A stretch of DNA of 64,000 bases from Halogeometricum sp. S3BR5-2 (GCF_031624635.1 NZ_JAMQOQ010000003.1:553909-617908); one strand, 5' to 3'. Positions 33,425-43,797 are shown, counted from the stretch's first letter. Numbers and translations are program-made. Notes: a model not told the origin generated them from the letters alone.

Positions 33425-33583
33425 CGACTGAGACTACAAATAGTTCTGCGGAACTGTACTCTCTATTTCGGACGAGGACATCGATCGAAGAACAGACCAA
33501 CTCCAGGGCCTGTGCTCTTTTGTGAGATATCGAGCACGTAGATAGCAAACGGAATGCTGCAGTATCGCTGCTATCGAACGTCG

Positions 33584-33781
33584 CTACTCTATGTGACACT
33601 CGTGGACTTCAATCCGCTCTGAAAGTCCGATTACTTCACAGACGGGACACTCAACCAAGGGCGTCGGTGGCAACTCGTCCGTCGCTTCGATCGCCGCCTG
33701 CAGATGCGCCTGGACATCGGGGTCTGCTGTCCGTGTCAGCGCCTGTACGAGATGCATCCGTAGTTCCGCCCGTACGCTCAT
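33584..33781 (-). CDS. Small zinc-finger protein
   Basis: The 65-residue protein has a helical start and CPVC plus HECH near the C-terminus (VECPVCEVIGLSERIEVHEC), one zinc site. The ATG overlaps the stop of the upstream 33778-34083 gene (ATGA), so both are one transcript. Such pairs are frequent on haloarchaeal plasmids and integrated elements. Function unknown. Confidence 0.6.
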   Translation of the reverse strand: MSVRAELRMHLVQALTRTADPDVQAHLQAAIEATDELPPTPLVECPVCEVIGLSERIEVHECHIE

Positions 33782-34083
33782 CGATCAGATTCTATGCGCT
33801 CTGCGTTCATTCTGAGACCGAGTGCTGAAAGCGGCCCCATCGAAGCCCACCCACGCTTCAGCTCAACGAACGCACGCCACTCTTCTAGCGAGCGACCAGC
33901 GAGCGGCTGGTAGTGATCGAGCTCGCGACCGTCGTAGACGACGACTGCGTCGGCGGGTCGGTAGTAGTGGTGGCTGTAGCCGTCTGTATCCGTTCCAAGC
34001 GTGAACGACCGGGCCATCGCGTCGGCGAGGGAGCCAGCAATCGAGACAGTAGGTTCTTGTGCGTCTGCTTTCGTAGTGGACAT
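33778..34083 (-). CDS. Hypothetical plasmid-type protein
   Basis: The 101-residue protein begins MSTTKADAQEPTVSIAGSLA and has a centre rich in His/Tyr (YSHHYYRPADAVVVYDGREL). No known motif is seen. It is first in a two-gene unit with the zinc-finger gene and divergent from the winged-helix gene at 34254. Confidence 0.6.
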   Translation of the reverse strand: MSTTKADAQEPTVSIAGSLADAMARSFTLGTDTDGYSHHYYRPADAVVVYDGRELDHYQPLAGRSLEEWRAFVELKRGWASMGPLSALGLRMNAERIESDR

Positions 34084-34253
34084 TGGTCTTCTAGCACCTA
34101 TCGGAAGACCCGTCCCGCGTGTTCTAGCACGCGGGCATTCTACGTACCTACGGACAGGTCTTCCTTACCAGTTGCTTGGTGGCAATTGGGTATATAGCTT
34201 TCCATTTGCCTCTTGGCAACAGGAATATACGCGTTTGTCTCAGACCGCAATAC

Positions 34254-34487
34254 ATGGAACGTGAACGAGACAAACACGGACGCTATTCTTCACAAATCAC
34301 GCTCGAAGACGTACTTGACGTGCTCTCAAGTGCAGACACTCCCGTGCTGACTGCTAAGCAAGTCGCGGACGCGCTCGATTGCTCGAGTGAGTCTGCTCGA
34401 CAGAAACTACATCAACTACACGATGAAGGAAAGGTGGGAAAGATGGATGTCGGTGCTCGTGCAGTCGTGTGGTGGGTTGAAGAGTAG
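34254..34487 (+). CDS. Small winged-helix DNA-binding protein
   Basis: The 77-residue protein is one HTH domain: VLTAKQVADALDCSSESARQ and KLHQLHDEGKVGKMDVG, then a beta wing ending VVWWVEE. The start at 34254 (MERERDKHGRYSSQ) is chosen since the upstream frame is not conserved-looking. It is convergent with and directly abuts the 34488-34766 gene, and divergent from the 33778-34083 gene, which it may control. Confidence 0.75.
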   Translation: MERERDKHGRYSSQITLEDVLDVLSSADTPVLTAKQVADALDCSSESARQKLHQLHDEGKVGKMDVGARAVVWWVEE

Positions 34488-34766
34488 CTACTCTTGTGTC
34501 TCGAGCTGCTCGGGTTCGACCTTTCCCTCCAGATAGTCGTGTCCCAACTCACTCAGTTCGTAGTATCCACCATCGCCAACTTCCTCGACCAATCCATGTG
34601 TCTCTAGCTCAGCTAAGCGGAGGCGTACCGTAGAGTAGCCGATCTGGTGTCCATGACGGTTGAGGTTTCTGTAGAGAGGTTTCGGAGGGAGCTCCAAATC
34701 GTGCTCTGCGAGAAACTCCAGGATGAGCCCATCTTTCAGCGACATCCAGTCTGGGCGGGGACGCAT
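34488..34766 (-). CDS. PhiH1-repressor-like winged-helix protein
   Basis: The 92-residue protein starts MRPRPDWMSLKDGLILEFLA, the hallmark of phiH1-repressor-like proteins of haloarchaea, and continues IGYSTVRLRLAELETHGLVE with a YYELSELGHDYL wing. The stop codon touches the stop of the convergent 34254-34487 gene. The pair of small repressors suggests a plasmid or provirus control region, though no integrase is near. Confidence 0.8.
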   Translation of the reverse strand: MRPRPDWMSLKDGLILEFLAEHDLELPPKPLYRNLNRHGHQIGYSTVRLRLAELETHGLVEEVGDGGYYELSELGHDYLEGKVEPEQLETQE

Positions 34767-34904
34767 CTATCGAGCGAACAAGTTTCCAGTGCAATAGAAG
34801 AGCCGATGAACAGTCTGTTTGTCATATATGTGATGCAGTAGTAGCGTATATGTGCTAATTTTATTAGTGTGCCGACTACTACTCTGGATAGATACCACTC
34901 ATCG

Positions 34905-35041
34905 GGTCATCTGGTTCTTGAGAAAGGACCCGTGTTAGAGCACGGATCCAGGGTGGTTTCGTCCAACCGCATGCTACAGAACACCCCATACACGCAAAAA
35001 GCTCTCGTCGCACAGCCACCTCACATTCAGGAGGCGACCGC
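34905..35041 (+). promoter_or_regulatory. Structured leader of coiled-coil unit, copy B
   Basis: Counterpart of 1-142: GGGTCATCTGGTTCTTGAG with its paired AAAGGACC, the CCGTG/CACGG stem (34931-34946) and CGCATGCTACAGAACAC. Homology to copy A begins abruptly near 34903. Confidence 0.5.
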
Positions 35042-35671
35042 ATGAGTGAGCCCGCCCTCGAAGCACTCGAAGCACGCTTGAACGAACTCGAAGAACGCGT
35101 CTCGACCCTCGAAGAAGAAAACGAGGAACTCAGACAGACAGTCGAATCCCAACGCGAAGAACTCACCGAGTACCGCGAAAAGCTCGACACTCAAACTACC
35201 AAACGCGACGCCGCGGCCGACCACAGAAAACACCTCCAGCAACGCCTGCACGCACTCGAGAGCGAAAACAAAGACACCGAGGACACCGACCAGTCCATAA
35301 AAACCCGCTCACCCCTCCAACAGCTCGTCGGCCTCCCCGCGAAACTCACCGAAAAACTCACCGCCAACCAAGAGCGCGCGCGTTTCATCGCCCAGGACAT
35401 CCGTGAATATGCCACCAAAGTCCCCGCCGGCTTCGCGATCGACTCCGCGTGCATCCGTCGCATCCTCAACGCCAGGGAGGGTCAGACGCCCCACACCCAG
35501 ACCGTCACTCGAGTCATGGAGTTTCTCGACCGACTCGGCAAAGACGACGTCCGGGTAATCAAACGCCGCGGGACGAAACGCGTGATCTTCACCGAGGGTG
35601 CGGTCTCGGAACTCGCTGAAACCGACTCCTCACCGCGTGGCATCACAGACGTGGTGATGGGGTGGACATAG
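35042..35671 (+). CDS. Coiled-coil protein with C-terminal winged-helix-like domain, copy B
   Basis: The protein has 209 residues, about 85% identical to 143-784. The coiled coil (LEALEARLNELEERVSTLEE) and the basic C-terminal domain (FIAQDIREYATKVPAGFAID, RVMEFLDRLGKDDVRVIKRR) are both kept; differences cluster in the linker at ~75-90. Retention of the whole frame in two copies argues for selection. The function is unknown, but a DNA-binding coiled-coil protein is plausible. Confidence 0.8.
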   Translation: MSEPALEALEARLNELEERVSTLEEENEELRQTVESQREELTEYREKLDTQTTKRDAAADHRKHLQQRLHALESENKDTEDTDQSIKTRSPLQQLVGLPAKLTEKLTANQERARFIAQDIREYATKVPAGFAIDSACIRRILNAREGQTPHTQTVTRVMEFLDRLGKDDVRVIKRRGTKRVIFTEGAVSELAETDSSPRGITDVVMGWT

Positions 35672-35860
35672 AGCCGGTGTGATAGCGCGCCTCCGAACAC
35701 GGTGAAGAACAGCGGACACGGTGCTGTCCGCACTCTCGCTAGCAGCAGCACCCGGAAACTCCCCATTTGTACAGAGTGAAATAGAAGCAAAAGACACGAG
35801 TGTCGGCCGTCGTCCGCGCCGATACGAATCACAACGGGTGTGATTAACGACTCGGGGTCA
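35672..35860 (+). repeat. Conserved tail of the coiled-coil unit, copy B
   Basis: It matches 785-970, including GCGGACACGGTGCTGTCCGC (its outer bases GCGGACA/TGTCCGC form a hairpin) and the end palindrome AATCACA-N5-TGTGATT at 35827-35845. The match stops a few bases after GACTCGGGG. Confidence 0.6.
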
Positions 35861-35861
35861 C

Positions 35862-36105
35862 TCCCAGCGAGTGACTGCCTGTCGTTCGTGCACGGCTTGG
35901 CGCCGTTGTCTCATCGTCGAGGAGGTCGTCGCATCCGCCAGTGCGTCGGCGTGTTCGTCTCCGAGTGCGGCCGAGAGCGACTCGCCGATGAGCGTATTCG
36001 TCCGGCAGTCCGATGAACTTCGATAGTACCGTGTTGACCGACGTGAACGTCACATCCTCGTCGAGCGTGTATATGACGTGTGTAGAAATACGAACACGGA
36101 CACAG
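35862..36105 (-). pseudogene. PAS-domain fragment, frameshifted
   Basis: The minus strand reads YTLDEDVTFTSVNTVLSKFI, GLPDEY, then in another frame TLIGESLSAALGDEHADALA, DATTSSTMRQRRQAVHERQA. Together they give the start and middle of a PAS sensor domain, as in haloarchaeal histidine kinases. One frameshift lies near GACGAATACG (about 35997). Start and end are missing. Confidence 0.55.
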
Positions 36106-36195
36106 CGTCGACATACGTGAGAAATTGAGCGGGCACCGCGAGAGCGTCGAAGAAACATTGAGATACCAAGAGAATCAACCACCAGAGAAGATCTC

Positions 36196-36705
36196 GTGAC
36201 GGACGCACCCGACCTCCCAGACCGACGGCATAGCTCCACCGGGAAGGAGAAACTGACATGCTACAAATGTGGGTCGGGATTCTACTTTAGCGGTGACGCT
36301 ACCCGAACTCGGTGTCCGAACTGCGAGAAAAACGTGCTTGTCTGGCGGGCACGCATCTCGGCGTACGGTGAGAACCAGTTCGTCCGAGCACTAGCTGCGG
36401 GACCGAAGACGTCCCGTGAGCTGCACACTGAACCAACAGACAAGATTAGAGATGTCGTTCAGAAGCTTCGCCCACCCGGAAACGATGGAAGCGGGGAGGG
36501 CCTTACCGTCTACTATCTCCCGGGAGACGAGCGTCGCGCAGTCGATGTCTTCATCGAAGCGAATCACAGCTACGTCAAGCAATGTCTCACAAAAGAACGA
36601 AACAACCAGCTCGCTCAGCAGTGGCCAGATGCGTTGTATCAGATGCTCGTCGAGCAGTGGCACTGGGCAGGGCACAACGTGACCCCCAGCAGCTCTGAGC
36701 AGTAG
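36196..36705 (+). CDS. Zinc-ribbon protein of unknown function
   Basis: The 169-residue protein from GTG 36196 has an N-terminal zinc ribbon at ~21-42, CYKCGSGFYFSGDATRTRCP followed by NCEK, i.e. two CxxC pairs. The rest (FVRALAAGPKTSRELHTEPT, YYLPGDERRAVDVFIEANHS) may contain a helix-turn-helix-like segment. It follows the coiled-coil unit and PAS remnant and precedes the convergent pilin genes. Confidence 0.6.
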   Translation: MTDAPDLPDRRHSSTGKEKLTCYKCGSGFYFSGDATRTRCPNCEKNVLVWRARISAYGENQFVRALAAGPKTSRELHTEPTDKIRDVVQKLRPPGNDGSGEGLTVYYLPGDERRAVDVFIEANHSYVKQCLTKERNNQLAQQWPDALYQMLVEQWHWAGHNVTPSSSEQ

Positions 36706-36870
36706 CTCCAGTTCGATACGTGAATAGGGATGGGTTCTGTGACCGGGAACCAGCCGGTTCACAGACCCCCGATGTCGGGTGCCGTCGAAACTAAACGTAC
36801 ACCCTGAACCATCACACCCACCAAAACGGGTGTGAGTACTGATTGTCAGTATATGTTATAAATCCATCTA

Positions 36871-36890
36871 TGAGATACAGACGTATCTCA
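36871..36890 (-). terminator. Hairpin downstream of the pilin genes
   Basis: TGAGATAC (36871-36878), AGAC loop, GTATCTCA (36883-36890) is a perfect 8-bp hairpin 33 bases past the last pilin stop codon. A second weaker stem (CACACCC/GGGTGTG, about 36811-36833) follows. A terminator is the simplest reading. Confidence 0.4.
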
Positions 36891-36922
36891 GCGAACGAAA
36901 ATACCGAAAAGTGTAGACGCAG

Positions 36923-37881
<959 letters not shown>

Positions 37882-38022
37882 GGTTGTTGTTGTGACACAT
37901 CGAGGTCCGGTTGATGCGCGGGTTCGGTTTCCCCCTTCACAACTCTCGCAGAGTTGGTGCATCCCCTGTACCCGTCCCCATCGTGTCTACCTCCTCTTCT
38001 ATTCTCCTTCCACATAAATTCT
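37882..38022 (-). promoter_or_regulatory. Pilin promoter and leader
   Basis: On the minus strand a TATA-like AATTTATG lies at 38013-38020, giving a ~105-base leader. The leader contains CAACTCT-CGC-AGAGTTG (37940-37956), a perfect 7-bp hairpin comparable to the one in the S-layer leader. Confidence 0.45.
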
Positions 38023-38213
38023 CTGTATAGTGAATGTCAATTGGAGCCATACCTCTTTAAAACCGATTTATACGTTCCTTATCAGGAGATAGTACTGCCT
38101 GCGGAATCACGTCAGAAAATCTACTACTTGAATTCACGACTGCCAGATACTCAACTGCCCCACGAATACCGCCGCTGTCGACAATTGTTCTCCTTCTCAC
38201 GCGTCAAATGAAC

Positions 38214-38359
38214 GCTCGCTCGACCGGTCGTACTACATTGGAACAGCAGGAACAGTCTCAATGGAGACAATTGAACGGTATATCGAACGAGCAGAACACG
38301 TCTCATTGTCGGCTTCACCCTCGTCAAGCCCCGAGGCACTCGCCTTGCTTCATCTGTAG
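38214..38359 (+). pseudogene. Probable IS200-type TnpA C-terminal remnant
   Basis: The frame reads DRSYYIGTAGTVSMETIERY, IERAEHV and then diverges to a stop at 38357-38359. The text resembles the C-terminal helix region of Y1 transposases of IS200/IS605 elements. The catalytic Tyr and HUH parts are not present. Confidence 0.4.
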
Positions 38360-38384
38360 ACACTAGCCAGCTCTATTTCCGAGA

Positions 38385-38640
38385 TCTGCACCGTCACCTC
38401 GTCACCCTCATCGTAAGGGTGCGCAGTGACGACAGTCACTGCCTCGAGAGGCTGGCGACGAACGAACGCCCAGAGAAGTTGCAGCAGCGAGGGGTGACCA
38501 TCGTTCCGAACACGACGACAGAGCGCGGCTCGGCCAACTGCTGCAGACTAAGCGTCGACTCGTGCTCGTCACTTCGGGTGGCGAGACGACGTGCAGGCCG
38601 CATCCTGAATTGTCTCGGTCACACGTTCACGAGGGGAGCA
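38385..38640 (-). pseudogene. Remnant of the 109-residue family, third decayed copy
   Basis: It covers nearly the whole gene compared with 47387-47716 (CTCGTCACCCTC, CAGTCACTGCCTCGAGAGGC, GCCAACTGCTGCAGACT, GGTCACACGTTCACGAGGGG) but contains several frameshifts. It stands directly upstream of the intact HD gene, in the same arrangement as at 28001-28934. Confidence 0.65.
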
Positions 38641-38765
38641 AACAGGATGAAATGCCGACTATCTTTCCGAAGACGAGCATCCTGCCGTCAACGGCGCGCG
38701 TAAAACCGAGAACGACTCGGGGGAGGACTCGGTACGTTGAATGGGTCGCTTTTCGTCTCCCTGAG

Positions 38766-39377
38766 ATGATGACTGACGACCTCGACTCGTTACTCGAGTG
38801 GTTCGACCTGAAGGACGAACTCCGGACGGGATGGGTGCTCCGGAACATCGACGCACCGGAATCAGTCGCAGCCCACACGTGGGGGACGGCAGTGCTGTGT
38901 CTGCTCTATGCCGAACAAGAGAATGTCGACCGCCAGAAGGCGGTGACGATGGCACTCATCCACGATCTCGGTGAAGCTCGGACGGGCGATATCCCAACTC
39001 GCGCGGAGGACGGACGCCAGACCATCTCCGCCGCCGAGAAGGAGGCGGCCGAACGGAGCGCGGTTACTGACCTCGTCGGACCATTCAACCACACCGAACT
39101 CCTGTCGCTCTGGGAAGAGTATGAGGCCCGTGACACCCCGACGGCGCAGTTCGTCAAGGACATGGATCTGATCGACAACTGTCTCCAAGCGCTCAAATAC
39201 GAGCGGCAAGATCGGTACGATGAAACCGAGACGAACGACCATTTCGTCGAGTTCGAGAATTTAGACGAGTTTTTTGCGACCGCCGCGCCGCGCTTCCAGA
39301 CCGCGCTCGGCGAGGACCTGTTCGAGCGAATTACATCGGAGTACGAACGAGAACTCGGCCGACCCTGTCAGCTCTGA
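38766..39377 (+). CDS. HD-domain hydrolase, YfbR/5'-deoxynucleotidase-like
   Basis: The protein has 203 residues from ATG 38766 (MMTDDLDSLLEWFDLKDELR). The HD signature is complete: SVAAHTWGTAVLCLLYAEQE (first His), ALIHDLGEARTGDIP (HD) and FVKDMDLIDNCLQALKYE (last Asp). Enzymes of this family remove phosphate from deoxynucleotides or similar. The C-terminal helices are complete. The frameshifted twin at 28322-28934 shows what has been lost there. Confidence 0.85.
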   Translation: MMTDDLDSLLEWFDLKDELRTGWVLRNIDAPESVAAHTWGTAVLCLLYAEQENVDRQKAVTMALIHDLGEARTGDIPTRAEDGRQTISAAEKEAAERSAVTDLVGPFNHTELLSLWEEYEARDTPTAQFVKDMDLIDNCLQALKYERQDRYDETETNDHFVEFENLDEFFATAAPRFQTALGEDLFERITSEYERELGRPCQL

Positions 39378-39383
39378 AGGCGT

Positions 39384-39428
39384 CCGTGTCAAGAGTGGCG
39401 TGCTGAGTACAGAGGGTGTATTCTGCAA
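39384..39428. repeat. Dispersed inverted repeat, copy 8 (right half)
   Basis: GTGTCAAGAGTGGCGTGCTG, AGTACAGAGGGTGTATTCTG, six bases after the HD stop codon. The following stretch to 39676 holds only a possible gene remnant (RRLQFLRTVALDLGEVPLCE) that I cannot place. Confidence 0.55.
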
Positions 39429-39676
39429 ATGAGCATCAATGAGTCCCCGTCTTCGGTGGTGGCATACCTATTCGGCAGGTGGATGGTTGGAATCTCGTCG
39501 TACCAGACGACCGGAGGCTTCAATTTCTCAGGACCGTCGCTCTTGACCTCGGTGAGGTCCCGCTCTGCGAGTTCTCCGAAGTTCGTGAACGGGTCGACAT
39601 CTCGATCGATGAAACGGGGGTCTCTCGGATACTCGCTGGCGCCTCGATTGCGAGACGCGCAGGAGTTCGGCCCCTG

Positions 39677-41944
39677 TTAGTTCGCTGACTTCGCCCGGCC
39701 GAAGAGCCGTTCGCGAAGCGACCGTGGCCGTGGTCGCTCCGCCAGCAACACGCTCGTCTCCATTTCATCGAGGACCGAAAGGGTCAGCGACTCACCGACA
39801 ACTCGCGACAGCAACCCTCGTTCGGTCGCGCCGACGAGAACGAGCGACCGATTCGCCGCCGCCTCTCCGATCGCCGTCTCTACGTCACCCGTTTCGACGA
39901 GCAGTTCCACGTCGTCTAACTCGTGGTCGGAAGCCCACTCCTCGAGGAACACACGACCTTCGTCCCGATCGTCTGCAACGTGCAATACGGAGACGGTAGC
40001 GCCGACCGTCGCCTGCAACGCTCGCGCGACCTCCGCGGAGAGATCAGAGGAGTGGCCGCCGGCCGTCGGCAGGAGTATCTCACTGGGATCGAACTCCTGC
40101 CCATCGAAGACGAGGACATCGCAGGGCAGGTCGTGCGTCAGTTCGTCGAGCCGACTCCTGACACGTCCTCCAGCGAGTTTCGCCCCACCGTGACCGATCA
40201 CGAGCCTGTCGACCCCGTGTTCGCGGGCGACGTCGAATACCTCCGCAAACCCCTCGTGTGAGAGAACTGTCTGGGTCTCGATCGGGACATCGAACTGCTC
40301 CGCGTCGGTACGGGCGTCGGCCAACAGCCGGTCAGACGTCTGCGAGATGCGGCCACGCTGTGCGGCGGCTGCTTCCAGTGAGGTCTGATCGGGAATCTGA
40401 ACGACGTGCGTCGCGAGTAAACGGCCCCCTTCGTGTTTCGCCAACGCGGCACCGAGTGTGACGAGTGCTTGTTCCGTACGGGGGTTCGATACTGCAACCA
40501 TCGTAGTCGGCCGGTCTTCGGAGCGTCCCGATCCGTTGGGAGAGACCGCCGCCGCGGCACCGACGACCGGGTCGGGGAGGTCGCCACCGCGGTCGAGGAT
40601 GAACTGACCGAGCAGACCGCGGCGCTCGGTATTCCGGCGTGCGTAGACGAGGTACCAGACGATCGCACCGACGACGAACACGGCCGACAGGAGCAACTCT
40701 TCCTGCCCGACGAACGCGAGGAGCCCCAGCGACAGCACGATGCCCAATGCGGGCGTGAGTGGGTACAGCGGAACGCGGAACGCCGGGTCGTACTCGGGAT
40801 CCGTCTCGCGGAAGACGATGAGCGCGGCGTTCATCAGCGCGTACACCACGAGGTGGAGAACGCTCGCGGCCTTCGCCAGTACCTCGATGTCCCGCCCCAG
40901 CGCTGCGATGAACACGACGATGATACCACCCGTCACGAGGATGGAGCGGTACGGAGTCGCGTAGGAGGGGTGAATCTCGTTGAGCCAGTTGGTGACGATA
41001 CGGTCACGCCCCATCGCGAAGTTGATGCGCGCCGAGGCGAGGATAGAAGCATTCGCGCTGGAAGCGGTCGCCAACAGCGCGCCCAACGTCACCACCGTGA
41101 CGGCGATGCCCGCGAATCCACCGGGGAAGGCGACCTGTGTGGCCTGCGTCAGCGGAGCCGACTGGCTCAGCTCCGGCCACGGAACCACGCCGAGCATGAT
41201 ACTGACGAGGATGGCATAGAGAACCGTCACGATGAGAACGCTCCCGACGATAGCGAGCGGGAGGTTCCGCCCCGGATTCTTTAGCTCCTCGGCGACAGTG
41301 GCGATTTTCGCGTACCCGAGGAAGGAGACGAACACGAGTGCCGTCCCCGGGAGGATGGCACCGTAGCCGAGCGGTGCCACCCCGCCGTCTCCGAGCAGGG
41401 TCGCGAAGTCGAACGAGAGCCAACCCTGTACGGCGAACAGCGTGAGGATCGCCAGTAGAAGGGTGACGATGACCGTCTGGACACCGCCGGTCTCCTTCGC
41501 ACCGACGTAGTTCACACCGACGAAGACGGCGCCGGCGACGAGTGCCCCGACCTGTACTTCACTGAGGAAGAGGAGGCCCGGGATCGGTACCAGCGTGGCG
41601 AGGTATTGGCCGAAGCCGATACTGTAAAACGCCGATGCGAAGGCGAGGCCGACCCAGTCTCCGAGCCCAGCGATGGAACCGAACAGTGGGCCGAGCGCCC
41701 GGTTGACGTAGTAGTACCCGCCACCGGCCTTCGGCATCGCCGTGCCGAGTTCCGAGACGGAGAGGGCGTTCACCAGCGCGATAGCGCCACCGATGAGAAA
41801 CGAAACCACCACGACGGGCCCTGCGGTACTGGCCGCTACCCCGGGAAGGACGAAGATGCCCGCACCGATCATCGTGCCGATACCGATGGTCAGCGCCGAG
41901 AGCAACCCGAGGTCTTTCGCCAGCTCCGTATCGCTCTCACTCAT
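39677..41944 (-). CDS. Amino-acid permease (APC family) fused to UspA domains
   Basis: The protein has 755 residues. Residues ~1-440 form an APC-superfamily permease with ~12 helices and the substrate-site motif TIGIGTMIGAGIFVLPG at helix 1. Residues ~470-735 contain two UspA-like domains (TMVAVSNPRTEQALVTLGAA, LVIGHGGAKLAGG; then EILLPTAGGHSSDLSAEVAR, LVLVGATERGLLSRVVGES), each ending in a nucleotide-binding glycine loop. ATGA overlap links it to the UspA gene upstream. Import of amino acids controlled by nucleotide or stress signals is the likely role. Confidence 0.9.
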   Translation of the reverse strand: MSESDTELAKDLGLLSALTIGIGTMIGAGIFVLPGVAASTAGPVVVVSFLIGGAIALVNALSVSELGTAMPKAGGGYYYVNRALGPLFGSIAGLGDWVGLAFASAFYSIGFGQYLATLVPIPGLLFLSEVQVGALVAGAVFVGVNYVGAKETGGVQTVIVTLLLAILTLFAVQGWLSFDFATLLGDGGVAPLGYGAILPGTALVFVSFLGYAKIATVAEELKNPGRNLPLAIVGSVLIVTVLYAILVSIMLGVVPWPELSQSAPLTQATQVAFPGGFAGIAVTVVTLGALLATASSANASILASARINFAMGRDRIVTNWLNEIHPSYATPYRSILVTGGIIVVFIAALGRDIEVLAKAASVLHLVVYALMNAALIVFRETDPEYDPAFRVPLYPLTPALGIVLSLGLLAFVGQEELLLSAVFVVGAIVWYLVYARRNTERRGLLGQFILDRGGDLPDPVVGAAAAVSPNGSGRSEDRPTTMVAVSNPRTEQALVTLGAALAKHEGGRLLATHVVQIPDQTSLEAAAAQRGRISQTSDRLLADARTDAEQFDVPIETQTVLSHEGFAEVFDVAREHGVDRLVIGHGGAKLAGGRVRSRLDELTHDLPCDVLVFDGQEFDPSEILLPTAGGHSSDLSAEVARALQATVGATVSVLHVADDRDEGRVFLEEWASDHELDDVELLVETGDVETAIGEAAANRSLVLVGATERGLLSRVVGESLTLSVLDEMETSVLLAERPRPRSLRERLFGRAKSAN

Positions 41945-42420
41945 CCGCGAACCTCGTCACCGCGAGCACGGTTGTTTGGGGCTGCTCCGGTCGTGGACCC
42001 GTCCGACGTTCCGAGCGAGACGACGGGGATGTCCGGGTTCGAGACCAGCCTGACGGCGGTATCACCGGAGAGCCAGCGGACGAGTCGGTTCCCACCGCGC
42101 GACCGGAACGCGATGGCCGTGGCATCAGTCTCGAGTGCCGCGTCGACGATGGTCGCAGCCACGTTCCTCCCGTAGGCGATACGCGTCCGAACCACTACGT
42201 CCTCGTCCCACAGCGCTCGCTCGACGGCCGCGAGCAACTCGATCCCGTCCTGCTGTCGTTTCACGAGCGGTGCCTTGTCGACCGCACCACCAGCCTTCTG
42301 GACGACGTGGACGGCCGTGATCCGGTCGACAGCTTCCAGGTGTGGAGTCAGCGCATCCGCTGTCGCGACCGCGTCTCGTTCGTCTGCGACGGGGACCAGC
42401 AGATGGTCGAAGAGATGCAT
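41941..42420 (-). CDS. Universal stress protein (UspA)
   Basis: The protein has 159 residues from ATG 42420 (MHLFDHLLVPVADERDAVAT). A UspA fold with a late glycine loop is visible (DATAIAFRSRGGNRLVRWLS, then VSNPDIPVVSLG), although the classical G-2x-G-9x-G-S/T is degenerate. It is first gene of the operon with the permease-UspA fusion, joined by ATGA overlap, and probably regulates transport. The Lrp-type regulator at 42900 is divergent. Confidence 0.88.
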   Translation of the reverse strand: MHLFDHLLVPVADERDAVATADALTPHLEAVDRITAVHVVQKAGGAVDKAPLVKRQQDGIELLAAVERALWDEDVVVRTRIAYGRNVAATIVDAALETDATAIAFRSRGGNRLVRWLSGDTAVRLVSNPDIPVVSLGTSDGSTTGAAPNNRARGDEVRG

Positions 42421-42899
42421 CCGATCAGCCACCCCAGACCGCCCTCGTAGGTGTGTACTCACACGCGACCGGCGAGAGAGTGATCGACGGCCAATCGGGG
42501 ATACGCTGCCGAACTGGGAGCGACGTCTTCTGCCGTCGGCCCTGCGACGAATCCAACCGAGATGATTGACGGTTCACACCGCCCCTCCGTATTGCCGCTA
42601 CATAAGCTATTCTACCATTCTTTCGATATAGCATAATATACGGGGTCAGATTTTTACAAGAGTTGCTACTGGGCCTCTAAGTTCGGATTCAAAAATGAGG
42701 GTGCGTTCGTTCGCGTTCCGACACTCTCGAACTGGCGCTTCCCACCCCACGGCTACGTAGGCCCAACGGCCTCAACCCATCTACCGGTCGTCACCCGGCC
42801 GTTATATTCGACATCCGAAACCGAAACGGGCTCGAGTAAGTGTTATGTCGATAAGAATAGTATTCAGTTTGCGGAATCGAAATACCATACGCTACACCC
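42421..42899. other. Divergent intergenic region between UspA and Lrp genes
   Basis: There is no gene. An AT-rich belt at about 42600-42665 (GATATAGCATAATATACG) can supply promoter elements for one or both directions. A TATA-like box for the Lrp gene may lie near 42840-42870. Confidence 0.35.
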
Positions 42900-43679
42900 A
42901 TGCCGTACCCCAATTCAGACCATCGGCTCGACGAAATCGACCGTCGAATCCTTCACGCACTCATGGCGAACGCTCGGAACACCTCCGCCAGTACGCTAGC
43001 CGAGCAGACTGGTGTCTCGGGGGCGACCATCCGAAACCGTATCCACAAACTGGAAGACGCGGACATCGTGCGGGGCTACCACACCCAGATTGACTTTGAG
43101 CTGGCCGACGGTAAGCTCACCAATCTCTATCTCTGTGACGTGCCGGTCACCGAACGCGAGGCGCTCGCACACGAGGCGCGCTCCATCCCGGGAGTCATCA
43201 ACGTTCGGTCGCTGATGACCGGCAGGCGCAATCTCCACGTGATGGCCGTCGGTGGGAGTACGGATGAACTCCGTCGCGTCGCTCGTCGGCTCTCCGACCT
43301 CGGCATCCACATCGAGGACGAAGACCTCGTCGAGGAGGAACTGTTCGCTCCCTACGCTCCGTTCCACCCCGAAGATGGCGACCGAGCGCCCGAACCGAAC
43401 GACTTCATCAGCCTCACCGGTGATGCCAGCGTCGTCGAGGTAACCGTCCAGCCCGACTCGCCTATCGCGAACCGAACGCTGGAGACGGCCGTTCGGGAGG
43501 GTATCCTCAACGCGGACACGCTCGTCATCGCCATCGAGCGCGGCGACCGTGAACTCACTCCTCACGGCGACACCGTCGTTCAACCTGACGACATCGTGAC
43601 TCTGCTCTACAGGGGCGGCGAGGCCGGTGATCCACTCGCCGCCTTCCACGATGCCGAGCAGGAGTCGAATACCCACTGA
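42900..43679 (+). CDS. Lrp/AsnC-type regulator with RCK_C (TrkA_C) domain
   Basis: The 259-residue protein has an AsnC-type HTH at ~10-65 (LDEIDRRILHALMANARNTS, VSGATIRNRIHKLEDADIVR), a RAM-like sensor domain at ~70-140, and an RCK_C domain at ~175-250 (DASVVEVTVQPDSPIANRTL, VVQPDDIVTLLYRGG). RCK_C domains bind small ligands in transporters. It is divergent from the UspA/permease operon, so control of amino-acid uptake is likely. Confidence 0.9.
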   Translation: MPYPNSDHRLDEIDRRILHALMANARNTSASTLAEQTGVSGATIRNRIHKLEDADIVRGYHTQIDFELADGKLTNLYLCDVPVTEREALAHEARSIPGVINVRSLMTGRRNLHVMAVGGSTDELRRVARRLSDLGIHIEDEDLVEEELFAPYAPFHPEDGDRAPEPNDFISLTGDASVVEVTVQPDSPIANRTLETAVREGILNADTLVIAIERGDRELTPHGDTVVQPDDIVTLLYRGGEAGDPLAAFHDAEQESNTH

Positions 43680-43797
43680 ACCCCTAACCCATACCGACAC
43701 TGACCAGACACGTGACCGCCGGGACAGTTGGCATAGAAGCGAGTATAGTTCTGTTATCAAAGGATTCATAACAGAAATACTAACTAACGCTTCATCT

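Noticed and set aside
34254..34766. Complete provirus around the phiH1-repressor-like gene
   Set aside because: No integrase, capsid, terminase or attachment repeats are visible nearby.
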